Source: Tetrahymena elliotti 4EA
Lineage: Eukaryota > Ciliophora > Oligohymenophorea > Hymenostomatida > Tetrahymenidae
Assembly (NCBI GenBank): GCA_000231825.2
Contig: JH720303.1
Coordinates: forward strand, 1,016,574-1,080,573
Direction of reading: 5' to 3'
Length of the DNA: 64,000 bases
The notes below the pieces were generated by a model. The model saw only the letters and a program-made list of their open reading frames with translations. It ran no database searches and had not been told where the DNA came from. Each line of letters begins with the position of its first letter. Position 1 is the stretch's first letter. Positions 25,301 to 36,881 of this stretch are shown here, one piece after another. The position numbers and the translations under genes were made by a program.

Positions 25301-26917
25301 ATGGAAAAATAAAATGAATAATATCAACTTAAGCGCTTCGACTAAAGAGTCTTAGCAGCTGAAATTAACGAAATGAAATAAACCTTTAATTAGCAGCAAG
25401 AAACCTACTAAGAGAATATAAAAATACATACTGACCGGTAAATATAATAAAAAAATATAATTCAATTTTAAAATTTAGATAAAAAACATTCAGATAACCC
25501 TTTCTTGAATTATGAAATAAACTATTCAAACCATTTTCAAGCATGCAGATAAGCTAATTTCTTTAGTAAATAATAGCAAAAATGAAATATTATTTTTGAA
25601 TACAGTTTTTTCTAACTTAGTCTACCATCTTCTTATGTATATTCTAAAAAAATATGTATAAAATAATAGTTTTGATGAAAGAGATCTCTCCCAATTTAGA
25701 GAATTTCTAGAGCAAATTAAAAAAGATAATGTTGAAAAAATAAAAGCTTACTTTGCTAAAAAGATTGAGTAAAAAGATGAAGGCTTCAATTACTATGATT
25801 AAGATAATTAATAAATGGTTGATATTGCAATGAGCGATAGAGATAATTTATAAAAGGATTTAACAGAAGAGTTTGAAGTTTAAAAAGTAAAAGATGAACG
25901 CAAGCTAATTCTTATGAATGCAGTTCTTGATAAATTTAAAGAATAATAGAAAGTGAAAGTGTTCTTTAAATTATGGAAAGATAACCATTCGAAGAAGAAA
26001 GAAAAAATTAAAGTAAATAAATAAATTCGTTATTTTGAAAAATAATCTTATTTAAGATATTTTTTGATTCTCTGCTTAATTGATTGATTGATTCTCTGCT
26101 AATTAGTAGGTTCAGTGATTTTAAATCACTAACTTTCCAAAATTTAAATTTTTATCAAACTCAAATAAAATTTCTCAAAAATTAAAACAACTTTTCATAT
26201 TAATATTAGTTAGACAGATTTTTGGATTAGAGATTGGTTGATAAGGTTAAATCAAAGTGCTTCTTTGCATGGAGAAAGTAATAAAATTTATTTATTTGTG
26301 CTTAGCAGTCTTATTAAAATTTATTTATATAAATAGCTACTCCTACAAGTCTTCTTATGAACAAAAAATTATTAAAAATTCAGAAAAGGATGTCATAAGC
26401 TTCCAATAAAGTAAACTTTTTTATAAATATAACTGTAAAATTAACAGTAAATTTTTAAAAATTCTTAGATTATTTAGATATGATCAAATCCCTCAAGAAT
26501 GAGATTTAGAAAACAGATAATTTGATTTAGCAAAAAGCTGAATAAAAAGCTTAGTTAGCATACTCACTTAGCAAAAATTTAATGAAGACGATTTCAACTT
26601 TATCTAACGAAGTTGTAAATTTAAATAATATAGCCAAGCAAACCCAATAACCTGATATTGCAGAAACACAACAATACTTATCAGACATGAATCAGTTTAT
26701 TAGCAAAAAATACTAGGGTAATTAATTTTAGACATTTAAACTTATCTTATTTAATTGTTAACGTCATTCTTATAATTTAGAAATCAAGAATTTAAAGAAG
26801 ACTTATGAAGAAGAGATAAATAGCACATCTGCAAAAATAGAAAATAAAAAATTAGGAAGTTTGATTACATTCCAAGACCGTGCTCTGGGTGCTTTAAGTA
26901 TAGATAAATTTGAATGA
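25301..26917 (+). CDS. small coiled-coil protein with two SFI1-like motifs; first junction unresolved
   Basis: Clear coding exons are about 25540-26012, 26210-26277, 26337-26410, 26469-26717 and 26781-26917, with four phase-consistent introns and a TGA end. A good-looking first exon (25301-25437, KRFDQRVLAAEINEMK) precedes them. Its donor GTAAAT leaves two bases, but no acceptor I can see restores the frame of the next exon, which has TGA just upstream of its readable part. Two stretches, VKVFFKLWKDNHSKKKEK and KSKCFFAWRNYSYKSSYEQ, resemble the F-x-x-W centrin-binding repeat of SFI1. The second is built exactly by the 26277/26337 splice. Residues after that are a Lys/Gln/Asn-rich coiled coil. 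A basal-body role would fit, but two motifs are weak evidence. A sequencing error or unusual splice at 25437-25550 is likely. Confidence 0.6.
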
Positions 26918-27355
26918 TTGTTAATTTTGTATTAGAAAATCTATATAAATATATATATATAAATTAAATCTATCCTACATTGAATAACAATTATGAATAT
27001 TCTGTGTTTTTTGAATTTTAAATAGCAATTTCATAAAATATTACTTCCTACTTTTCAGTTAATTTAAATTTCTTACATTTTAATTTTTACCTTTATAAAT
27101 GAAAATGAAATTTTTTTCAAATTCTACAATAAAAACTCATAAAAAAATAAAAGAAATGAATAATTAAAAAACTTAAGGAGTTTAAGATACTATAAAATTA
27201 AAATATTTGAAAATTAGTGTTTCCTTTGAAAACCTTTGATAAATTTATTTAGAATTTAGAATTACTTTATTGAATTTATAAAATGAGAATGAATTTTAGA
27301 AGAATATTTTTATTTGATCTTAATTAAAAAAAATAAAGCAAGTAAACAAACAATA
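26918..27355. other. AT-rich spacer between two plus-strand genes
   Basis: Presumed 3' UTR of the SFI1-like gene and promoter of the next gene. No coding frame or structured RNA is recognised. Confidence 0.55.
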
Positions 27356-28693
27356 ATGACAATAGTAAGGAATAAACCAAAGAAAAAAGAGATGAATGTA
27401 ATTTAGGAATTTTATTGTTTAATTCACTAAGATTCCAGGATAGATTATTTATAAGTTTATGGATTTTCCTCCAACAAAAATAATAATCAAATGTTTTATT
27501 GCTTAGAATGTGTTGAAAATGATATAAATTTTAAACCAACTAATTATCTTTTATTTTAAAAACTCATTAAATCTGAATTGAAGTAAATAAACTTAAAATG
27601 GCCTCCTCTTCCAAATTGTAATATTCTCAATTAACTTAATGAAACTTTTAATGATAATAAAAATGATAATAATAATAATAATTGCATGAGTCATATTTAG
27701 TAAATTGAGATATTTTTTTCCAATTTAAAGAAACAAATTATGGAATAAATTGATAAATGTTAAAAGTAGATGATAGAAAAAGCTTTATTATCAGAAAATA
27801 ATAAAGAAAAAATTTTATAAAAGTACTAAGAAATAAGCAAATTAAATGAATTAAAATCTATTTTTGAAAATAAAAATACAAGCATAAATGAAAAATAGAA
27901 ATAATATAAAGACCTTCTTGATAATATCAAAGTTTAATCTTCTTCAATAATATAATAATTATCTAAGCTTTAAGAATCAATCAGTGTTAAATTCTAAACT
28001 GAAGCTGCATAAAATATGTCATCCATAATATTAGATTGTATTTAAAATATAAACTTTTTTGAATAAAAACCTTTTGAAGATTTAAAACCAAACAATAATG
28101 TTAATACCCTTATTTCTTCATTCATTATGACATATAAGAATTTAGGATGGTCATTATATTTTGATAACTAAAAGATATTCAAAGATAAAAATGATGAAAT
28201 TCTTCTTTAAAAAAATTTTCCATTTGATGAATCCACTTAATTCATATCAGATTATATTATTAATCCATCCAAAAAGCACGTATTTAGAGTTTAATTATTA
28301 CCTGTTAATAATAATGATTATTGTAGAGCTTATCTATCATTTATAGAACATGAATATGCTCCAACTTAGAGATACTCATTTCTTTAATTAAAATATCTAA
28401 ATAGATAAATAGGTATAGATTATCAAAGTGACTAAGGTGATTGTAGTGAATTCATTTAAAAAAAAGGTTAGGGATTTTAATTAAGCTCTGAAAATATATT
28501 AGAAATAAGAATTTGTTTAAATGAAGAAGTATATGAATTTCTTGATTATCCAAATTATAATTATCATCTTTCTATCAATCAATATGCTAAGAGATACCTA
28601 TCTGAGAGTAATCAAAGACTTGGCTTTACTATTCCTTAATCGAGTTAAATTAAATTCTTGCGAAATAATGCATTTATTGTTGATAAATTTTGA
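27356..28693 (+). CDS. hypothetical protein with Cys/His zinc-ligand pair and coiled coil
   Basis: Intron-free frame of 446 codons (445 aa), ATG 27356 to TGA 28693. Near residues 19-60 a CLIH pair and a CLEC pair about 32 residues apart could form a treble-clef or B-box-like zinc site. Residues about 110-230 are Lys/Glu/Gln/Asn-rich and predicted coiled coil, after an Asn run. The C-terminal 170 residues are of mixed composition with many aromatic residues (NLGWSLYFDNQ, YAPTQRYSFLQLKYL, RLGFTIPQSSQIKFL) and look like a folded beta-rich domain. The overall order, zinc ligands then coiled coil then a folded tail, recalls TRIM-like or B-box/coiled-coil proteins that are expanded in ciliates. No enzyme motif is seen. 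Function unknown. Confidence 0.72.
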
Positions 28694-29800
28694 GATCTAT
28701 TTTATATATTGTTGTATTCATTTACCAAATTAAAAAAAATATTTAATTTTTGAAAAGCCTTTTATTATTAGAGATAAAAATACATAAAAATGCAAATATT
28801 TAGAATAATTTGTGAAAATGTTTAGGGATATTTTTAGATGTTTTTTTAGCAAGGATACCCATAAAAATTAACTTCGTTTAGTGAAGAAGCTGTGGAAGAA
28901 AATAAATGAGCTCATAATAATTTAATTGGAAATATCAGAGGAAAAAATGATTCATATTAAAAAAATCAAAGTTATTACAACAAAAATCTTTAAAAAGAAT
29001 TCGTTGAACTTGAAGAAATTATGCTTTCAGATTTCTTAAATTTCAAAATTTTAAATGATGTACTTAAAAATATTTTTACAAATAAAATTGTTAAAATATA
29101 TTTTTATTTTTTTTGCTCAAATCCAAATATTAATTTTATCAAAGGAAAAAATGTTTTTCAATTTAAAAAAAGTTTTAATTTACAAAAAGTTAATAAAATT
29201 AAATCTTTATTGAATATATGAAGTGAATATTTTTTATTTTAAAATTGATTAATTGATCAGAAAAAATTTGTTGGTTGGATAAAAAAAACTCAAAGTTATT
29301 AAATTGATTAAAACAAAGAGCTCTGGTGTCAAATTGTATTAAGGCAGATATAGTAAAAATTTTATGAGTGTTTATTAAAAATGGTATTATTTCTTTTATT
29401 AATTTATGAAACATAACATATCTTACACATCTAATCTAGTCAAAAATTAGGTTTTTTTTATATTATTGATCAAAAATTAAACTTACCTTATCATTAAATA
29501 TCCACAAAAATATTTATAAAAGCTTTTTATACGTGTAGGTTATTGATTCTTATTTATAATTATATCAGCAAAAATTTTCACAGCTAACAAAAAGACTAAA
29601 TCATATATTGAGAAATAAGTTTCTCAAACTATTTTTTGTTTCTACTTTTTTTAGTACCTATGATCCTTTGTTTTTTTGTTATAATATTTGCTAATAAATA
29701 CCTAATATCGCCAAATAAAGATATTTGTTATTATTAATCAAAAAAATAAATAAATAAGCAAAAAAAAATAATATATTCAACATTTAAAGTATTTTAAAAA
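28694..29800. other. AT-rich spacer containing a broken reading frame
   Basis: About 1.1 kb before ALG5. The only coding-like part is 28850-29221 (listed separately). The remainder, including the region directly upstream of ALG5, is AT-rich with no visible feature. Confidence 0.5.
28850..29221 (+). pseudogene. possible exon or gene relic interrupted by in-frame TGA
   Basis: After a good acceptor (TTTTTTTAG ending 28849) a frame reads QGYPQKLTSFSEEAVEENK, then TGA at 28907-28909, and continues in the same frame with AHNNLIGNIRGKNDSYQKN and LQKEFVELEEIMLSDFL to TGA at 29219-29221. The part before the TGA could be a genuine terminal exon. The continued coding character after it suggests decay of a longer gene. 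I found no donor exon upstream. Low confidence. Confidence 0.25.
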
Positions 29801-31319
29801 ATGCTAATACTGTCACTTTAGATAGCTTTAGTTATTGGATTTGTACATTTTTAAATTTGCAATAGCGAGTTCATTCAATTTTGTTCTTTTTTATAATAGG
29901 TAGCCTTATTAAGGTTCGTTTTCAGTCCATATTTTACTTGGAAAAAGCAAATGAAGAATCGCAGTAGTATTAAGTAAATAACAATCATTTATTTTTCATA
30001 GCACTTAGTACTTGTAATTAAATTTAGCATGACCAAAACAATTTGTAGAGTGCATATGATTCATGATAATTAATATTTGTTTTTTGACATTTTTTACAAA
30101 ATAATAGAAATTGCCACATTCATACAAAAGAAAAGACATACACGTTTGAAGAATACAAAAAGCTAAATAAAAACTACTTCTTCTCTATGATCATCCCTGC
30201 ATATAATGAAGAAGCTCGTATTGGAAAAATGCTTAAAGAGCACCTGAAAGTAGAATAGATTTTATTTTAATATTAATAGTTAAAAGTTTTAAAATATTTT
30301 AGTATTTTGAAAACTACCCAGCATTCAAAGGTAAGAAGTATGAAATCATAATAGTTAATGACTGCTCTAAAGATAAGACGTAATTAATTAAATTGAAATT
30401 TTTGAGTTCTAATTATACATATTAATTATTATTAAAATGTTTAGATCTGAGATAGCAAAAACATTCTTCACATTTGAAGGCAAAGATATGGATTTGAAAG
30501 TAGTAGAATACTAATAAAATTTAGGAAAGGGTGGAGCAGTTAGAACAGTAATATTTATATCCCAAAATAAATGAAAATTATCAATTTTTAATATTATTAT
30601 TACTATTATTAACAGGGAATGCTTTTATCTTCAGGTTAATACACTTTGATGGTTGATGCTGATGGTGCTACTGACATAAATTGTTTTGATAAAGTTTTTA
30701 AGAAGGTAATAAATATATTATGAATATAAGCTAGGAATATTTTATGTTAATAAAAATCGAAAAAATTAAAATAGTTACAATCAATAGAAAAAGATGAATT
30801 AGGTATTGCTGTAGGATCTCGTTCTCATCTTGATAAAGAATCTGTAGCAAAAAGAAAGTTTTACAGAAAAATTTTAGCTTTCTTTTCTAATTTTATTGTT
30901 TAAGTCATTTGTGGAGTGAGGTTAAACGTAAATATTTTTTAAGATTTATCAACAAGCAAAAATAAAATATCTATCTACTAATAATAGGATACTTAATGTG
31001 GATTCAAGTTATTCACAAAAAAATCTACTGAAACACTTTTTAGTGTCTAGCATTTAGAAAGATGGGCTTTTGATGTAGAAATTCTTATGGTTGGTAATCA
31101 CTATAAAATGCCTGTAGCTGAAGTTCCAGTTAATTGGGAAGATGTTGATGGTAAAACTAAAAAATTTAATTTAACGAAACTCATTTTCATATTTTAAATA
31201 TAGGTTCACACTTAAATGTTATAGAGGCTTCTATTACTATGGCCAGAGATTTCTTGATGGTTAGACTTCTTTATTTATTAGGAATCTGGAAATACAATGA
31301 TTCAATTTATAAGAGTTGA
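29801..31319 (+). CDS. ALG5: dolichyl-phosphate beta-glucosyltransferase
   Basis: Eight exons (29801-29973, 30108-30249, 30303-30379, 30445-30547, 30616-30705, 30775-30927, 30988-31150, 31204-31319) join in phase to 338 residues, the usual ALG5 length. The enzyme moves glucose from UDP-glucose to dolichyl phosphate on the cytosolic ER face, supplying Dol-P-Glc for N-glycan assembly. An N-terminal hydrophobic segment (LILSLQIALVIGFVHF) is the anchor. The GT2 fold begins with SMIIPAYNEEARIG near residue 84. VNDCSKDKT (123-131) is the nucleotide-binding loop. NLGKGGAVRTGML and MVDADGAT follow, with the DxD metal site at 179-181. GIAVGSRSHL and DTQCGFKLFT are further family signatures. VPVNWEDVDGS precedes the tail. 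In this family the loop near 124 is usually D-D-G-S, and here it is N-D-C-S. Confidence 0.95.
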
Positions 31320-32107
31320 TTTTAATAAGAAACATATCTTAATATCTATTTATGAAAAATCTTTATACTTTAATGTATTACTTTTTACTTAAAATTGCAA
31401 AAAACACCAATATTAATAATATTTTTAATATGAAATGTTTATTTTACTTTTATCTATTAAAATGAAAAATCAAATAAAAAAATACGTTGTGAGTAAAAAT
31501 CAAAAATAGAATTTTATAAAAAATTAGATGAAAAAGTTAAAGATATTATTAATGTGCTTGAATTAGGTAAGATAAATAACATAAATTTATTGTATAAATA
31601 TGCTTAATGTAGGATTTTTATATTAATTGAATAATCAGAATATTTATGATTTGTTTTAATTATTATTGTATTTGTTTGTTTATTTGTTCATATCAATCTA
31701 AGTTTATTTTTTCTTTTTATTTCAAATTATAAAATTTGCTTATATTGTTGCCCTCTCAATGATGAAGCTAGGTTCTTCTTTTTTCGTTGACTCTGCTTTT
31801 TTATTTTAATTATTTTGATTGGATTATTTAGTTGTTAGAGTAATTTAGCCAATTTAAATGATCAAATAGATAAATTAAAAGTAAAAAGCTTTTAAAAAGA
31901 AAGATACTTATTTGTTTTTTGTTAAATTAAAGCTCAACATTAAATAAGAAAAAAAACAATAAGTAGTAAAAAATTAATTACCTCATTAAAAGAAAAACCT
32001 TTAAATTTGATTTATTGAGAGGAGTAGATATGATCTTAGAAAATTGATTATCATGATGGATAATAAATTATATATAGCTATAAAAGGTTAAAGAGGTTTG
32101 AAATTTC
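31320..32107. other. AT-rich convergent spacer
   Basis: Between the stops of ALG5 and the YTH gene. A short coding-like plus-strand patch near 31490-31566 (EFYKKLDEKVKDIINVLEL before a GTAAG donor) has no start codon or partner exon that I could find. Otherwise featureless. Confidence 0.45.
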
Positions 32108-33917
32108 TCAAAATTGGTTCTAGTTTCTCTAGTTATGCTAGTTTTATTACTGCTATGAAGATTAGTTTTATTAAGTAGGTACTTGGTCACTATATTGCTG
32201 GGTATAAGGGATTTATTGATTTGGAAGATTATTCGCTGGAAAAGGATTGAATAAGTTTATTGGCTAGAAATATTGTTGAGGTTAGTATCTGTTGTTATTA
32301 GAGTATGGATATAATGGAAAAGGTTATTAGTAAGCATATTAGTTAAAGGGCATAGATTAATAAGGTACAAAATTCATATTATTTATATTTTAGTTATGAG
32401 ATTAGATTTACTGAGAAGTTGATAATTATTATGGCTGTTATTGTATAAGAAGGGAAGGCAGATTAGATTAAGGAATATTTGTTTGCTAAGGAATTTGAGT
32501 AAGTTATTAGTTATGTACCATATTCTGAGAAAATTGAGATTGTAGTGGATTTGATACTGTAGAGGAAAATTAAGGTAGCTGATGAAGAATGTTTAATTAG
32601 GGATAAGGTTGTAAATCTTACAAATTAGCGCTTTACATTAGTAATTATTGATGCTACATTACTTCGATATCTTTTGGATTTTAAATAGAATTATCATCAG
32701 TCTCTTCAAATTTAATTAAATTAGTCCAAATATAATCTGAGTTCATTTTTTTATTATTTGATTAGTTAATGAATACATTCAGCATTTATATTCCTGCTTC
32801 ATAATTGATTTCTTATCCATTTCTTTAGTTGATAACTGGTTTGTTATAATTCATGCTATTAAAATAATAATAATAATACCAATTAGTTAAGTATCACGAA
32901 TTATAGAAAAAAAATGTAAATTACCTATTAAGAATCCCTTTAAATTCTGTGCTAAGTATGTGCTGAACAAATATCCATTCTATGAAAAAGAGTCCTTAAA
33001 ACTTTTTAGTTTCATCCCAAACATCTTATCTCCATTAAGGGTTTACCTGCAATAATAAAATAAGAGTAAATAAAAATTACTCCAATAAAAGGAAAATTAT
33101 GTTAAAATAACAAAATATCTTTAAGTCTAAGAAATCTGCAGAAAGTGCTTAAAAATTTTTTTTACTTGAACAATAGATAGAAAAGTCTATCATATTGATT
33201 TCTTTTTTATTTTTTAACTTAATTAAATGAGATAATATAGTAATATAACTATCGTTTCTCCTAATTTGAAATACAAATTGATATTAATTGTTCTATACAG
33301 TGCTGACATATTTATTCTTTTGATTTGTTTATAAATTTAAATGATTGAAATTAAGAAAGAAAAAATTATTGCTTCACTTTTTATATTTCATATCCCTGTC
33401 TCGTCAAATTCGAAATAGAAATAGAATTATTTTTTTTAAGTTAAATAATAGTGATTTGAAGTAAATTACTCTTGATTTCATTACAGCTACACCTTAGAAA
33501 GATTTGGATTGATTGATACTAAAAAAGAGAATGATTGGATATTTTCCTTTTGATTCACAATACGCTTGGTCCAGCAATATATTTTAATCAATAGATGTTG
33601 ACCATGTACCATACAAAACACCCTTTAAAAGGAATAATATAAATTTAAGAAGATTTTTTTGAAAAATAAAAAATAATTATTAATTTACTGCTTTTATTGC
33701 ATCCCATTAATATGCTTTCATTTAAAAAAATCGCGCTTCCTAAGGAAATTGCTAAATTGCTCCTATTTTATACTTTAAGTCATATAGCTTTTACGCTGGA
33801 TCTATTTTAAAATAAATGTAAAATTTTATAATAAAGGAGTCAGATAAGTGAGTTTGGTTAATAAAAACGTAAAGACGATATCCTTATATTTTGGGAGAAA
33901 GTAAATTGAGATTGCAT
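32108..33917 (-). CDS. YTH-domain m6A reader with Q/N/P-rich tail
   Basis: Minus-strand exons 33869-33917, 33689-33801, 33470-33622, 32925-33046 and 32108-32855 give 394 residues with all phases consistent. The YTH fold occupies about residues 38-205: ARFFQMKAYQWDAIKAG, GTWST with W61, ILFFSINQSKSFQGVAVM, W110 and W115 in NPQWRQDVWDET, FIEWIFV, and NKPVINQRNGQEINYEAG. YTH proteins bind N6-methyladenosine in RNA through an aromatic cage. W61 and W110 sit where cage tryptophans are expected, and W115 or F121 could be the third side. From about residue 215 the protein is Gln/Asn/Pro/Tyr-rich with no charge clusters, prion-like, and ends QRNQNQF. The first exon (49 bases, donor GTTTTTATT) is the least certain part. 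Confidence 0.87.
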
Positions 33918-34090
33918 AAAAGAATAAATTTAACTATTTTATGGAAATTCAGCTAACAAATTTAATATTTCAATAGAAAATCTTTTTCAAAGAAATAAAC
34001 TATCGTTAATTGCTCTTTTTCAGATAGATAAGTGAGGGAAATTTTATTTTTCACAAAATTTCAACTATTATATAATTTAATTAATTTTAA

Positions 34091-34708
34091 ATGCTATTGA
34101 AGAGTGAGGATGAGTAAGTAAGCTTCTTCAAAAACTATAAATCAATCAATCATTCTTATTTTTTTGCTCTAATAATATTGCTCTATTCTCTTTTCTCGAT
34201 ATTTCGATGAAGAAAAATTTTTAATGTAAAATGAATAGAATTAATTATTTTAGTTTAAATTTCCCTCATTCTTATTTTGTTAGACAACTGGACACTAAGA
34301 TATCTTAAAATGTAGTAGAGAATAATAAAAAATTTGATAGTATTTATGCCAAAGCATTAGAGGAAAATAGGAAAAATATAAAGGAATTTTATTAGATTTT
34401 GCGTAGAAAAAACCTGAGTATAATAATAATTAATAGAATCAACTTATCAATTTTCTCACCTAAAATACCCCATAGATAAGTACTCTTTATTTTTACTTAT
34501 TTAATAGATAGAAGCTTATAAAGTTTTTATTGCCAAATATTTTGAATACTTTATTAAAATAATCTAGAAATTACATTTCTCTGGTTAGTATGCAGGGTCA
34601 TTGGTGTGCTTCTTCTGTTTTATTTAAAGAAAATATTTATACTTTAAGCTATATAAAATTTTCTTTATTTTTATTTTACAAACTAGTCTTCAGTAAGAGG
34701 GTAGTTGA
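34091..34708 (+). CDS. hypothetical protein, about 149 residues
   Basis: Exons 34091-34113, 34254-34479 and 34508-34708 join in phase. The second exon reads clearly as protein (FPHSYFVRQLDTKISQNVV, FDSIYAKALEENRKNIKEF) with normal codon use. The third (EAYKVFIAKYFEYFIKIIQ) becomes hydrophobic and antisense to the next gene, so its end is doubtful. An alternative second donor at 34418 with acceptor near 34475 also keeps the frame. No family recognised. The helical, Lys/Glu/Asn-rich middle suggests a small coiled-coil protein. Confidence 0.5.
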
Positions 34709-35155
34709 GTGAATCAGCAGGTGTACCATAATGAGGAACTTATTTTAATATAATTAAAAATACATACAGTAAACATTATAATTTTGCTAATCTTACTGTT
34801 CAGTTAGATTAAAAGTTTATCTAACTTTTGAAACTGGCTATTGTAGTAAGGATTAATTCCATCGCTGGGCTATTTCAAATTTGAATTCAAATGCTTTTTC
34901 TCTATTGTCTTTTTATTGACAATTTGTTAAACAAAAAAAAAATCAGAATTAATATTTAATAAAAAGTAAAATTTTGAGTGTCTTGATAATGAAAATCAAT
35001 GATCAAAATTTGACAGAGCATTTGGGTAGCACTTAATTTTAGAAATTTACTGTAGGATCATTATTGTTAAATGAAAATGAGCTCTACTACAAGTTATGTT
35101 AATTTTTCTATGGTTTCTTCTTGTATGGAGAACCTTATCCTGATTACTTTTTCAT
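34598..35155 (-). CDS. hypothetical protein, about 108 residues
   Basis: Exons 35051-35155, 34797-34908, 34680-34738 and 34598-34648 are phase-consistent and end at TGA. The N-terminus is basic and Gln-rich (MKKQSGQGSPYKKKPQKN). The second and third exons have strong coding character: PSDGINPYYNSQFQKLDKLL and PHYGTPADSLNYPLTEDQF. The final intron is only 31 bases and the final exon 51 bases, so the C-terminus is the weakest part. Its 3' end overlaps the 3' end of the plus-strand gene above by about 110 bases, convergently. I do not recognise the family. Confidence 0.5.
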
Positions 35156-36881
35156 ATTTTAGCTTTTAGCTATTTAGCTAGATAAATGATCAAAGCTTTT
35201 CTTATTTACTCTAATATTTATGTTTTGATTATTCCTTGATTTGGATTAAAAATATTTGTTAATAATTTTATTAAATTTTTTCAATTTATGCAAATAAGTA
35301 CCAAATTACTTTTCTTTTTGTATTATATTTTATTTGATTAATGCTTATTTTTATTAATTCTTTTCCATTACTTAAATTTAATATAATCTGATAAGAAAGT
35401 CATTATTAATAAGATACCTCCTAAAAAGAAACCACTATTCTTTAAATTTATTACACACAGATAATTTTAAACTTTAAAAAAATCTATCTTTTTTTACAGA
35501 TAATTCTTTTTTTCAATCCTCATCAAAACTTTTGAGTTGCTTTAACAAAAATTTATCATAAATAAGTTCCTATCTTTTTAATTTTGACTAATTTTCAATT
35601 ATTACTTTAAGTCCTGGTATTTCGTTGCTAAAAATAAAATAAAAAGGCGGTGAATTTTAAATTTTAGCTTTTTCTAAATTATTATTTAAACGAGATTTTT
35701 ATTCTAATTCTTTCTCAAAAAAAATTAAAAGAAAAAACTGCTTCATATTATTAGAACAAAGCCATATTAACTAAAATAAAATTACACAATTTAAGTAAAA
35801 ATTTAATTTGAAGCTATCATTTTTTGATATTTATGATTTATTTATTAATATTCTCAATTAATAAAATTTAAATCTGAGCAATTTAATAAATGCTTATTAA
35901 AAATAAAAAAATAAATTACACACAAAATATCTTTTCTATACAAATAAAAATAAAGATATTAATAATTTAAGTGTTATGAAAAATATTTAATATTTAATAT
36001 CAGAACAGAAATTAAGTATCTAAGTAAATTATTTCCTCTTAAAATCAAATCAAAATACATATTTTTCAAATCAATAAACTTTAATTAGTACATGGTTTTT
36101 TTCTAAGATATTATTTACTTTTAAGTATATGGTTTGATTTTTAAAATATTTATAAATATTTATTAAGTGTAATAAGTAAATTCTTTTACATTCTTAGGAA
36201 AAAAATTTCAGATGGCTATTGCAACTTAGAGGAATTTTAGATATTATAACTTTAATTTAATACTATTATCAAAAAATACAAATTTTAGATACTAATTTGA
36301 TGCAGTGATACAAAGAATATAATTAATTACATTGTATGCTTAATTTGTTTAAAAAGTTATTTTATTAAATTTATTTATTTATTGGATTATTAAATTAGTA
36401 AAAATATCTAAAAAATATTTCTTTTGTTTAAGAGGAAAGGCAAAAACATGAAAAAGTTGAATTTTTTGGATAATAAGAGAAATTTTATTGCTAAAAATAA
36501 ATCTGTACTCATAACACATAAACATGCTACCTTATATTGTTAATAGAATCTATATAAAAAACAAAAATAATTTTTCTTTCAATTTTATAATTTTAATTAA
36601 GACAGTATAAAATGAACGAGCAGTGAATTTTTATTCTAACAGTAAAGGTTATTCATGTGAATAGTACTTTATCTATAAACAATACTTGTATAGAATGATT
36701 AAATGAATGAGTAAAGATAATTTTTCGTTCATGATGAAGCTATAATATTGATTTAACTATCTCTCATTGAAATCAAATTAAGTATAGTTATGTATGTTGT
36801 TACTTCTTTAGTTAATTATTAGTCTTTAATTGTATTTGAATGAGTGAAGCTAAATTTTTGTTGATTTTATTCTTTATTTTC
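35156..36881. other. AT-rich region with one small ORF candidate
   Basis: Between the start of the unknown 34598-35155 gene and the 3' end of the succinate dehydrogenase gene. Apart from the 35513-35746 ORF there is a 75-codon plus-strand frame near 36210-36450 (MAIATQRNFRYY) without supporting features. The rest is AT-rich with no recognisable element. Confidence 0.45.
35513..35746 (-). CDS. possible small ORF, 77 residues
   Basis: Uninterrupted under the ciliate code, ATG at 35746-35744 to TGA at 35515-35513. After a hydrophobic start (MKQFFLLIFFEKELEQKSR) it reads NEIPGLKVIIENQSKLKRQ and LIYDKFLLKQLKSFDED. Codon use in the second half looks genuine and the base composition is richer than the flanks. 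It may be the last exon of a larger gene, but I found no upstream exon. No family recognised. Confidence 0.35.

Noticed and set aside
26107..26140. Inverted repeat AGTGATTT/AAATCACT next to GGTTCAG, considered as a tRNA fragment
   Set aside because: No cloverleaf can be formed, and it sits inside an intron of the SFI1-like gene.
32051..32769. Plus-strand frame of about 240 codons with one in-frame TGA, at first sight a pseudogene or selenoprotein
   Set aside because: It is the exact antisense of the Q/N/P-rich tail of the YTH gene. The minus strand gives a complete, phase-consistent gene with recognised domains.
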